Of a DNA stretch of 21,924 nt, positions 14,729-21,924 are shown one piece after another. Location: positions 1 to 21,924 of the forward strand of contig JAYEND010000059.1 of assembly GCA_034721895.1 (NCBI GenBank), written 5' to 3'. The notes under the pieces were generated by a model. The model searched no databases and was not told the DNA's origin. It saw only the letters and a list, made by a program, of their open reading frames with translations. Origin of the DNA: SZUA-451 sp034721895. GTDB lineage: Bacteria; Campylobacterota; Campylobacteria; Campylobacterales; Sulfurovaceae. Every line of letters starts with the position of its first letter. The first letter of the stretch is position 1. Both the position numbers and the translations under genes were made by a program.

Positions 14729-15802
14729 ATGATTGCTGCGACAGATTTGATCAAAAAAGTAAAAAGCGGTGAGCGCCTGAATAGGGAAGAGGGAGTAGCA
14801 CTCTATGATCTTGACCTCTATACTCTGGGAGAACTTGCAGATGCTATCAGAAAAAGCAAGTATGGCGAAAAGAGCTATTTTAATATCAACCGCCATATCA
14901 ATCCCACTAACATCTGTAAAGATATCTGTAAATTTTGTGCTTACTCAGCCAGCAGGAAAAATCCAGACCAGTATACATTAGGTCACGATGAAATTCTTGA
15001 AATCGCTAAACACTCTTATGAAAACGGTGCCAAAGAGGTGCATATTGTCTCTGCACACAACCCTGAAGCGGGACTGGAATGGTATATGGGTGCTTTCCGA
15101 AAGATCAAAGAGACATATCCTGATCTTCATGTCAAGGCATTGACAGCTGCCGAAGTCAATTTCCTGGCGGAAGAGTATGAGATGAGTTATGACGAAGTAC
15201 TCGATATGATGATCGAAAATGGTGTAGATTCGATGCCCGGAGGCGGTGCCGAGATCTTCGACAAAGAGGTGCGCGACTTTATCTGCAAAGGGAAAGTGAC
15301 TTCCGAGCAGTGGCTTGATATCCATCGTAAATGGCATCAGCGCGGCCGCATGAGTAATGTAACGATGCTTTTTGGACATGTCGAAGAACGCAAACACCGC
15401 ATTGACCATATGATCCGTCTGCGTGATCTTCAGGATGAGACCGGCGGTTTCAATGCATTCATTCCTTTAGTCTATCAGCGGGACAATAACTTTCTCAGAG
15501 TGAAAGAGTTTCCGACAGGTCAGGAGATATTGAAAACTTATGCTATAAGCCGAATACTCTTGGACAATATTCCTCATATCAAAGCCTATTGGGTCACTGC
15601 TTCGATTGGGTTGGCACTGATCGCCCAGGAGTTCGGTGCCGATGACCTCGACGGTACGATAGAAAAAGAGTCGATCCAATCTGCAGCCGGCGCTGCAAGC
15701 AGTCATGGGATGAACCTGGATGAGTTTGTGGGGTTGATCAAAAACAGCGGATTTGAACCGGTGGAGCGGGATAGTCTGTATAATGAATTGAAGGTGTATT
15801 GA
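14729..15802 (+). CDS. mqnE: Aminofutalosine synthase (radical SAM)
   Basis: 357 residues. MqnE adds the adenosyl radical to 3-[(1-carboxyvinyl)oxy]benzoate to give aminofutalosine in the futalosine menaquinone route, which Campylobacterota use. The radical SAM cluster motif CKDICKFC (C63, C67, C70) sits in NRHINPTNIC, a phrase typical of MqnE. The C-terminal block NIPHIKAYWV, then GADDLDGTIEKESI and AAGAASSHGM, is shared by the MqnE/MqnC/CofGH group and fits MqnE best. MqnC and FO synthase are the alternatives to exclude. It has its own promoter, divergent from glnD, with no other mqn gene in view. The ribosome site is weak (GAAAGAG). Confidence 0.88.
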   Translation: MIAATDLIKKVKSGERLNREEGVALYDLDLYTLGELADAIRKSKYGEKSYFNINRHINPTNICKDICKFCAYSASRKNPDQYTLGHDEILEIAKHSYENGAKEVHIVSAHNPEAGLEWYMGAFRKIKETYPDLHVKALTAAEVNFLAEEYEMSYDEVLDMMIENGVDSMPGGGAEIFDKEVRDFICKGKVTSEQWLDIHRKWHQRGRMSNVTMLFGHVEERKHRIDHMIRLRDLQDETGGFNAFIPLVYQRDNNFLRVKEFPTGQEILKTYAISRILLDNIPHIKAYWVTASIGLALIAQEFGADDLDGTIEKESIQSAAGAASSHGMNLDEFVGLIKNSGFEPVERDSLYNELKVY

Positions 15803-15850
15803 TTTCCTCGTTACCACGGTGTGAGACTGTGAAAGAACTACATATTTTTA

Positions 15851-15919
15851 GGGGATGCGACTTCAGTCGCATTAACAATGTCCCATTTCATGGGACTCTT
15901 GGACTGAAGTCCAAGCCCC
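15851..15919. repeat. Three-hairpin REP/BIME-like element
   Basis: Three adjacent perfect stems: ATGCGACT-TC-AGTCGCAT (15855-15872), GTCCCAT-TTC-ATGGGAC (15880-15896) and CTTGGACT-GA-AGTCCAAG (15898-15915), bracketed by GGGG and CCCC. Stems one and three also share the complementary cores GACTTCAGTC and GACTGAAGTC, so the whole can instead fold as one long stem enclosing the middle hairpin. Such arrangements are typical of REP elements mobilised by Y1 (RAYT) transposases; none is in the window. Confidence 0.7.
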
Positions 15920-16022
15920 GAAAGCAAAAATAGAAGTTCTTGCACAGCCTCTGTCCGTGGTAATGCATACATCACTTCAGGCAACAAACAAACTCCCACA
16001 CCGCAATAATATCGTATATGCA

Positions 16023-16310
16023 CTACAATTTGATATAAAAAAGCATCAGACCGGGCTGGACGATGTTGGTGCGATCGTAGCTGATAAGCTTGAGGTCGAA
16101 AGGGGCTATACGAGGGAGGCACTTTTGATTTATCTTTGATAGATTTTTTAATAAATAGCCTAAATTTAAAACAGTGTCTTGATGCAGGGCACTTGCTCCT
16201 GCCATCATATAGATTTTTCCATCTATCAGCTCTATGTTTTCTGTTGTGCTTTGGTCGATATCCAAATAGTCATCATAGGTATAATTTTCCAACTTTAACG
16301 CTTCGTCCAT
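16023..16310 (-). pseudogene. Truncated Uma2-family (DUF820) endonuclease-like gene
   Basis: 95 residues. NIELIDGKIYMMAGASALHQ, then LGYLLKNL, IAPFDLKL and TNIVQPGLM, matches the N-terminal half of Uma2/DUF820 PD-(D/E)XK proteins, which normally run to about 190 residues. The frame stops straight after VQPGLMLFYIKL, where the catalytic core should continue. No matching remainder is found in the other minus-strand frames downstream, where the REP-like element lies, so the 3' half appears lost rather than frameshifted. A ribosome site (GAGAGGG) and a TATAAT (16342-16337, minus strand) are still present upstream. The rest of 15803-16424 holds no other gene. Confidence 0.65.
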
Positions 16311-16387
16311 CTTTACAACCCTCTCATTTTTAACCTATTATAGCATAGTTAGTTTGACCCTTTACTCCATTTTTACCTAAACTCTGC

Positions 16388-16393
16388 TATATT
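16388..16393 (+). promoter_or_regulatory. Candidate -10 box for dnaE
   Basis: TATATT lies 31 bases before the dnaE ATG, giving a start near 16400 and a short leader that includes AAAGG, spaced about 7 bases from the ATG. Confidence 0.4.
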
Positions 16394-16424
16394 CAATCCA
16401 TTATTTTTTCACTAAAGGCACCCT

Positions 16425-19400
16425 ATGTCAAAACCTAAATTTACCCACCTTCATCTCCACACCGAATACTCCCTGCTCGATGGCGCAAACAAGATCAAAG
16501 CGTTGGCAAGCAAGATCAAAGAGCTGGGGATGGATTCGGTGGCGATGACGGATCATGGGAATATGTTTGGGACGATCGATTTTTATAATACCATGCGCAA
16601 AGAGGGGATCAAGCCGATCATTGGGATGGAATGTTATCTGCATAATCAGGATGACTTGGGTGACAAGAGCGTGCGTCAACGGTTCCACCTCTGTCTCTAT
16701 GCCAAAAATGAGGTAGGGTACAAGAACCTGATGTATCTTAGTTCCCAGGCATATATTAATGGGTTTTATTATTATCCTCGTATCAACAAGAAGCTTCTCG
16801 AGGAACATAGTGAAGGATTGGTCTGCTCCTCTGCCTGTTTGCAGGGAGAGATCAACTGGCACATGAACCTCTCGGATCGTAATATCAAATTTGGTGCGAA
16901 AGGGTACGAAGAGGCGAAGAAAATTGCGCTTGAGTACAAGGAAATATTTGGCGACGATTTTTACCTTGAGCTGATGCGTCACGGTATTGGAGATCAGTAC
17001 CGAATCGATAAGCAGATTCTCCAGCTCTCTCAGGAAACAGGAATCAAGATCATTGCAACCAATGATACACACTATACCATTCAGGAAGATGCAGATGCCC
17101 ATGAGGCATTTATGTGTATCGCGATGAACAAACTCTATGATGACCCTAACCGGCTGCGTCACTCAGTGCATGAGTTTTATGTAAAAAGTCCTGAAGATAT
17201 GGCAAAACTTTTTGCTGATATTCCCGAAGCTCTGGAGAATACGCAGGAGATTGCGGATAAATGTAACTTGGAGATCAAACTGGGGAATCCTACCCCTCCA
17301 AACTTTAAATTTACACGGCAGAAGTCAGAACTTCAAGGCTTGACACTGCCGGAACCGGAGATGGAGTACTCACTTGAAAATGACAAAGTGCTTTTTATTC
17401 ATGAGTCTCAGAAAGGGCTCGAAGGGCGCCTTGAGCATATCCCTGAGGAAAAACATCAGGAGTATAGAGAGAGGCTTCAGGTTGAGATCGATATCATCAA
17501 CTCTATGAAGTTCCCGGGCTATATGCTGATCGTTTGGGATTTTGTGGATGCAGCCAAGCAGATGGGGATACCCGTAGGACCTGGACGTGGATCTGCAGCT
17601 GGTTCACTGGTAGCGTATTCACTGCATATTACAGATATTGATCCAATGCCTTACGGCTTGCTTTTTGAGAGATTTTTGAACCCGGAACGTATCTCGATGC
17701 CGGATATCGATATGGACTTTTGTCAGGCGAGAAGGCAGGAGATTCTCGACTATGTGGTTGAAAAATATGGTCGTGTGAACGTGGCACAAATCATAACCTT
17801 TGGTAAACTTCTTGCCAAAGGGGTGATCCGTGATGTTGCAAGGGTACTGGATATGCCATATTCAAAAGCTGATGCGATGGCAAAGCTCGTTCCTGATGAG
17901 TTGGGTATCGACCTAAAGGGTTCCTTTGAAAAAGAGCCCAAGATCAAAGCGCTCCTTGAGAGTGATCCTCAGGCTGCCAGAGTCTGGAAGTTTGCCAAAG
18001 CACTGGAGGGGCTCAACCGTAATGCAGGGACACATGCAGCAGGCGTGGTTATTTCCAATGAACCGCTTTGGCAGAAGACACCGCTCTTCAAGCCTACAGG
18101 GCTTGATACTCTGGCTACACAGTATAGTGGCAAGTATGTTGAAGATGTGGACCTCATCAAGTTTGATTTCCTTGGCCTTAAAACACTGACCGTTATCGAA
18201 GAAGCCAATAAACTGGTGGAAAAACGACATGGAAAACGTATCGACTTTATCAAAGAAGACATCAATGACAAAGGTGTCTATGACTATATCGGCACGGGCG
18301 AGACGCTCGGACTCTTCCAGATAGAATCAGCAGGGATGCAAGAGCTTGCGAAGAAACTCAAACCAGATGGGTTTGAAGATGTCATTGCGATGCTCGCTCT
18401 CTACAGGCCTGGCCCGATGGAATCAGGAATGCTTGATGACTTCGTCGAGCGCAAACACGGACGGGCGGAGATCACGTATGATTTTCCAGAGCTTGAACCT
18501 ATTCTGAAGCCTACTTACGGGGTCATCGTTTACCAGGAACAGGTCATGCAGATCGTGCAGACTATCGGCGGCTTCAGCCTCGGTGGTGCAGATCTCGTGC
18601 GTCGTGCAATGGGTAAAAAGGTCAAAGCGGAGATGGACAAACTCAAGGAGGAGTTTGCCGAGGGTGCAGCCAAAAAAGGATTTGACAAAACCAAGGCAGC
18701 CAATCTCTTCGACCTTATCGTAAAGTTTGCGGGGTATGGGTTTAACAAATCTCATTCGGCTGCGTACGCAATGGTGACATTTTACACTTCATTTTTAAAG
18801 CATTACTATCCGACAGATTTTATGGCAGCAATACTTACACTGGAAAAGAATAATACCGACAAAGTAGTCAAATATGTCGATGAACTCAAGCGAATGGGCA
18901 TCAAACTTCTCCCGCCCGATGTAAATAAGTCAGGATTGGTGTTTGAAGCACGCAGTATCGAGGGTGATGAGGTTGTCATGTTTGGTATGGGTGGTGTCAA
19001 AGGAGCCGGGGACATCGCTATTAATTATATTTTGAAAGCAAGAGAAGAGGGTGAGTTTAAGGATCTCAGTGACTTTGTTTCGCGGATAGACTCCTCTAAA
19101 GTGAACAAAAAGGTCATAGAATCCCTCATCAAAGCCGGAGCATTTGATTGCTTTGGGCATAGCCGACATGCAATACTTTCCCAGATAGAAGATATCATTG
19201 ATGCAGCCAAAAAGTCAGCAGATGCAAAAAAGATGGCGGAGGGTTCTCTGTTCGGTGGCGGGGAAGAGATGACATCTGTGTCACTCGAAATCACAAATAT
19301 GGATGAATTCGAACCGATGCAAATCCTTGACTTTGAGAAAGAGTCTCTTGGTTTTTACGTCTCCGGGCATCCTCTGGATAAATATCGCGAAACCCTAGAT

Positions 19401-19976
19401 GGCATCAACTATACGCTTAGTTCCGAGATCGAAGATTTGGCCGACGGTTCTCAGGCATTGTTTATCGGTAAAATTGAGGAGATCACTGAAAAAATTTCCA
19501 AAAAAGGAAACAAATTCGGTATTGCGACTATCATGGACCTGCATGGGAATATCGAGTTGATGCTCTTCGAAAATCGCCTGAAAGAGCTGGAAGAGGATTT
19601 TGACATCACCAAACCTATCGCGTTTAAGGTCAAAATCACCAAAGATGGGGATTTTACCCGAATGAATATCCTTAAGATCGAATCCCTCAAAGATGCAAAA
19701 AAAGAGAAGATCAAAGTGAAAAAAGAAGAAAAACACACACCTGAACCTGAACAACCGCCACTCATACTGGCACTCAACCTCATGCCGGATGCCAAGATCG
19801 CTGAAGAGCTCTTCTGCCTGGCTGAAAAATACCCTGGCAGCCGTCCATTAGAGCTGCATATCAAAAGTAAATTAGCCGATGTCATCATCGAGTCGAAGAT
19901 GAAAGTGAGTGAAATGATGCTGGAAGAGGCCAAGGAACTTGGGGTTTATCTGGAAGAGGCGTTGGTGGTTGAATAA
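16425..19976 (+). CDS. dnaE: DNA polymerase III alpha subunit
   Basis: 1183 residues, the normal DnaE size. It is the replicative polymerase of the holoenzyme. An N-terminal PHP domain starts THLHLHTEYSLLDG with MTDHGNM. The palm carries GPGRGSAAGSLVAY (about 385-398) and the catalytic aspartates in PDIDMDF (Asp427, Asp429), then YRPGPMESGM and the fingers, a helix-hairpin-helix region with LPPDVNKS, and an OB-fold at about 1000-1080 (FIGKIEEITEKISKKGNKFG). There is no DnaQ-type exonuclease insertion, so it is DnaE rather than PolC. It has its own promoter region and is followed after 17 bp by a small membrane protein gene. Confidence 0.97.
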   Translation: MSKPKFTHLHLHTEYSLLDGANKIKALASKIKELGMDSVAMTDHGNMFGTIDFYNTMRKEGIKPIIGMECYLHNQDDLGDKSVRQRFHLCLYAKNEVGYKNLMYLSSQAYINGFYYYPRINKKLLEEHSEGLVCSSACLQGEINWHMNLSDRNIKFGAKGYEEAKKIALEYKEIFGDDFYLELMRHGIGDQYRIDKQILQLSQETGIKIIATNDTHYTIQEDADAHEAFMCIAMNKLYDDPNRLRHSVHEFYVKSPEDMAKLFADIPEALENTQEIADKCNLEIKLGNPTPPNFKFTRQKSELQGLTLPEPEMEYSLENDKVLFIHESQKGLEGRLEHIPEEKHQEYRERLQVEIDIINSMKFPGYMLIVWDFVDAAKQMGIPVGPGRGSAAGSLVAYSLHITDIDPMPYGLLFERFLNPERISMPDIDMDFCQARRQEILDYVVEKYGRVNVAQIITFGKLLAKGVIRDVARVLDMPYSKADAMAKLVPDELGIDLKGSFEKEPKIKALLESDPQAARVWKFAKALEGLNRNAGTHAAGVVISNEPLWQKTPLFKPTGLDTLATQYSGKYVEDVDLIKFDFLGLKTLTVIEEANKLVEKRHGKRIDFIKEDINDKGVYDYIGTGETLGLFQIESAGMQELAKKLKPDGFEDVIAMLALYRPGPMESGMLDDFVERKHGRAEITYDFPELEPILKPTYGVIVYQEQVMQIVQTIGGFSLGGADLVRRAMGKKVKAEMDKLKEEFAEGAAKKGFDKTKAANLFDLIVKFAGYGFNKSHSAAYAMVTFYTSFLKHYYPTDFMAAILTLEKNNTDKVVKYVDELKRMGIKLLPPDVNKSGLVFEARSIEGDEVVMFGMGGVKGAGDIAINYILKAREEGEFKDLSDFVSRIDSSKVNKKVIESLIKAGAFDCFGHSRHAILSQIEDIIDAAKKSADAKKMAEGSLFGGGEEMTSVSLEITNMDEFEPMQILDFEKESLGFYVSGHPLDKYRETLDGINYTLSSEIEDLADGSQALFIGKIEEITEKISKKGNKFGIATIMDLHGNIELMLFENRLKELEEDFDITKPIAFKVKITKDGDFTRMNILKIESLKDAKKEKIKVKKEEKHTPEPEQPPLILALNLMPDAKIAEELFCLAEKYPGSRPLELHIKSKLADVIIESKMKVSEMMLEEAKELGVYLEEALVVE

Positions 19977-19993
19977 CGAGGGTTCCAAATCAT

Positions 19994-20575
19994 ATGACAC
20001 CAACAGCCAAAAAAACAACAGCCGTCATTTTTCTTCTCTTTCTGCTCCTTTTCCCACACTATGTTCCGTGGGTTTCCCAGAACAGTGTCGGAGACCATTC
20101 CCTACTTCAGAAAATCTTCACTCTCTACTTTTTTGTAGCCAATCAAACCCTGGGTATTGTACATGAAGCGGGTCATGGTGTCTGCTACATTCTTCCATGC
20201 CCGGAATTTATAATGGTTGTCAATGGAACGGTTTTTCAACTGCTTTTCCCTGCAATGATCGGCTATTACTATAAAAGAAGAGGCAAGCTCTTTGCTGCCA
20301 TGATCGCACTCTTCTTTGTCGGTTTCTCCCTCCAATATACTGCATGGTATATGTCAACTGCACACGAGGGATTGATCCTGCCGGCCAGCAAGTCGTTTCT
20401 GGGTGTTGATGCCTATCACGATTTTAACTACCTTTTTTCGTATCTTCATGTTTTGCCGTATGGGAATGTCATATCCGGCTTGACAAAATTAATTGCCTAT
20501 ATGATCATGTTTTATGCTACAGGTGCAATGCTCTTTCAGGCATTTGTCCGATCTGAAAGCAGTGAGAGTAAATAG
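19994..20575 (+). CDS. Integral membrane protein with HExxH metalloprotease-like motif
   Basis: 193 residues with about four or five hydrophobic segments (about 9-27, 41-56, 77-92, 98-118, 155-183). HEAGH at 57-61 inside a membrane-proximal segment matches the zinc-binding helix of site-2-protease-like (M50) enzymes. NGTVFQLLFP (77-86) sits where those proteins have a Gly/Asn motif. An Asp/His cluster, VDAYHDF near 138-144, could supply a third ligand, but the classical NxxPxxxLDG motif is absent. It could be an M50B-like peptidase or an inactive relative. GAGGG lies about 10 bases before the ATG. It is 17 bp after dnaE on the same strand, so probably co-transcribed; a link to replication is not implied. 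Confidence 0.62.
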   Translation: MTPTAKKTTAVIFLLFLLLFPHYVPWVSQNSVGDHSLLQKIFTLYFFVANQTLGIVHEAGHGVCYILPCPEFIMVVNGTVFQLLFPAMIGYYYKRRGKLFAAMIALFFVGFSLQYTAWYMSTAHEGLILPASKSFLGVDAYHDFNYLFSYLHVLPYGNVISGLTKLIAYMIMFYATGAMLFQAFVRSESSESK

Positions 20576-20643
20576 CTCAACAATGAACAAGTCATCTTGT
20601 CCGGTTTGTGCAGTAATTGGCTGTGTAATAAAGAAACAAATAA

Positions 20644-20669
20644 AAATGATAACTTTTATGTTATCATTT
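20644..20669. promoter_or_regulatory. 10-bp inverted repeat upstream of icd
   Basis: AAATGATAAC (20644-20653) and GTTATCATTT (20660-20669) are exact reverse complements around TTTTAT. It lies 30 bp upstream of the icd -10 box and about 70 bp after the membrane protein gene. It could be a bidirectional AT-rich terminator or an operator for icd. Confidence 0.5.
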
Positions 20670-20698
20670 ATTTAAATTAGATAATGGCAATTTAGTGT

Positions 20699-20704
20699 TA
20701 TACT
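20699..20704 (+). promoter_or_regulatory. -10 box for icd
   Basis: TATACT lies 33 bases before the icd ATG, and AAGG at 20727-20730 is spaced 7 bases from the ATG. The region from 20630 to 20737 is strongly AT-rich, as expected for a strong promoter. Confidence 0.5.
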
Positions 20705-20737
20705 AATTGCATAAAAAATCTAATTTAAGGAATCTAA

Positions 20738-21924
20738 ATGTCACAATTACCAAAGATCATATGGTCAAAAATCGATGAAGCACCAGCACTTGCTACGTAC
20801 TCATTATTACCAATCGTAAATGCGTTTACACAGGCAGCAGGTGTTGAAGTTGTAACTTCTGATATCTCACTTGCAGGTAGAGTTCTTGCAGCTATGGGTC
20901 TTGCAGAAGATGAGCTTTCTAAGCTTGGAGAAGTTGTTTTAGAAGAAGATGGAAACATTATTAAACTTCCAAACATTTCAGCATCAGTAGGACAGTTAAA
21001 GGATTGTATTGCAGAGCTTCAAGGTCAAGGTTATGATATCCCTGACTATCCTGAAAATCCGGCAAATGCAGATGAAGAAGCAGTTCAAGCTAAGTATGGT
21101 ACTTGTCTGGGTTCAGCGGTTAACCCGGTACTAAGAGAAGGTAACTCAGACAGAAGAGCAGCAAAAGCTGTTAAGAAGTTTGCACAAAACAACCCTCATA
21201 AACTCAGACCATTCCCTGAAAATCCTAAGTCTTATGTAGCACACATGGAAGGAAATGGAGATTTCTTTGCAAATGAAAAATCTGTAACTTTAGATAAAGA
21301 TCAAAAAGTAACTATCGCTTTAAATGGTAAAGAGTTAACTTCTGTTGATGCAATTGCCGGTGAGATTCTTGATGGTACATTTATGTCTATCTCTGCACTT
21401 AATGCTTTCTATGCAAAAACAATCGAAGATGCAATAGCAAACGATGTTTTATGGTCGCTGCACCTTAAAGCTACTATGATGAAGATCTCTGACCCTATTA
21501 TGTTTGGTCATGGTTTCCAAATATTCTTCAAAGACGTATTTGCTAAACATGCAGATACATTTGCAGAAGTGGGTGTAAAACCTAACCAAGGTATGTCTGA
21601 CTTAGAGAAAAAAATTGCCGGTCATGCAAAAGAAGCTGAAATTTTAGCTGATTTTAAAGCTGCTCTTGATTCTGACTCTCCAAAACTTGCAATGGTTGAT
21701 TCTGATAAAGGTACAACAAACTTCAACGCATCAAACGATGTAATTATCGATGCTTCTATGCCTGTAGTGGTAAGAGAAGGTGGTAAGCAGTGGGATAGAA
21801 ATGGTGATGCTGTTGAGTGTGTGGCTGTTATCCCTGATAGTACTTATGCAATGTTCCACGCAGAAATGGTAGCTGACTGTGTCAAAAACGGTCAATACGA
21901 TGTTTCTACAATGGGTACTATGCA
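20738..21924 (+). CDS. icd: Monomeric NADP-dependent isocitrate dehydrogenase, 5' part (runs off window)
   Basis: 395 codons are present with no stop before the window end; the family is about 730-745 residues. The start shows the monomeric (type II) signature: KIIWSKIDEAPALATYSLLP, then DISLAGRVLAA and SASVGQLKDCIAELQ. Further markers are GSAVNPVLREGNSDRRAA, KLRPFPENPKSYVAHM, LHLKATMMKISDPIMFGHGF and PNQGMSDLE. It interconverts isocitrate and 2-oxoglutarate; in autotrophic Campylobacterota it runs in the reductive direction in the reverse TCA cycle. Codon use is visibly more biased than in dnaE (Arg almost only AGA, A/T third positions), consistent with high expression. No homodimeric IDH features are seen. 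Confidence 0.95.
   Translation, partial: MSQLPKIIWSKIDEAPALATYSLLPIVNAFTQAAGVEVVTSDISLAGRVLAAMGLAEDELSKLGEVVLEEDGNIIKLPNISASVGQLKDCIAELQGQGYDIPDYPENPANADEEAVQAKYGTCLGSAVNPVLREGNSDRRAAKAVKKFAQNNPHKLRPFPENPKSYVAHMEGNGDFFANEKSVTLDKDQKVTIALNGKELTSVDAIAGEILDGTFMSISALNAFYAKTIEDAIANDVLWSLHLKATMMKISDPIMFGHGFQIFFKDVFAKHADTFAEVGVKPNQGMSDLEKKIAGHAKEAEILADFKAALDSDSPKLAMVDSDKGTTNFNASNDVIIDASMPVVVREGGKQWDRNGDAVECVAVIPDSTYAMFHAEMVADCVKNGQYDVSTMGTM

Noticed and set aside
15838..16122. A 94-codon minus-strand frame overlapping the truncated Uma2 gene, considered as its frameshifted second half
   Set aside because: It shows no Uma2 core motifs and its C-terminal part is a translation of the three-hairpin element.
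20583..20675. A 30-codon plus-strand frame beginning MNKSSCPVCAV
   Set aside because: No ribosome site, hydrophobic random-looking tail, and it runs through the icd upstream palindrome; likely chance.

Overview
The window looks like chromosomal DNA of a chemolithotrophic Campylobacterota bacterium of the Sulfurovum/Sulfurimonas kind. This is inferred from the gene set: the futalosine-route menaquinone enzyme MqnE, a monomeric NADP isocitrate dehydrogenase, small periplasmic c-type cytochromes beside DUF302-like proteins, a short GTP cyclohydrolase II, and Campylobacterota-style TATAAT promoters with no clear -35 box. No rRNA, tRNA, CRISPR array, transposase or phage gene was seen.

Positions 1-7380 are the accessory part. 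The end of efp meets a minus-strand pair: a c556-like monohaem cytochrome followed by an orphan HlyD/RND-type periplasmic adaptor. Divergent from that pair is a secreted protein built almost entirely of 11-residue repeats. Two back-to-back hairpins follow, then a tight three-gene unit: a large exported DUF302-like protein, a second c556-like cytochrome (paralogue of the first), and a second large DUF302-like protein (paralogue of the first). The unit closes with a GC-rich terminator. All six proteins between 194 and 7341 carry N-terminal export signals, so this is a cell-envelope module. Its function is not known from the sequence; the two cytochrome/partner pairs suggest a periplasmic redox role.

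Positions 7440-14640 are housekeeping genes broken by small repeats: a DJ-1/YajL-like protein whose stop codon overlaps a 164-bp palindromic MITE-like element; hemB (minus) bounded on both sides by 28-bp arrays of four heptamers; ribA with a promoter so close that its mRNA may be leaderless; a small acidic helical protein; and minus-strand glnD-glmS, which abut with no gap.

Positions 14640-21924 hold mqnE (menaquinone), a 620-bp decayed region with a three-hairpin REP-like element and a truncated Uma2-family gene, dnaE (replicative polymerase), a membrane protein with a HEAGH metalloprotease-like motif, and the 5' two-thirds or so of a monomeric icd, which runs off the window end.
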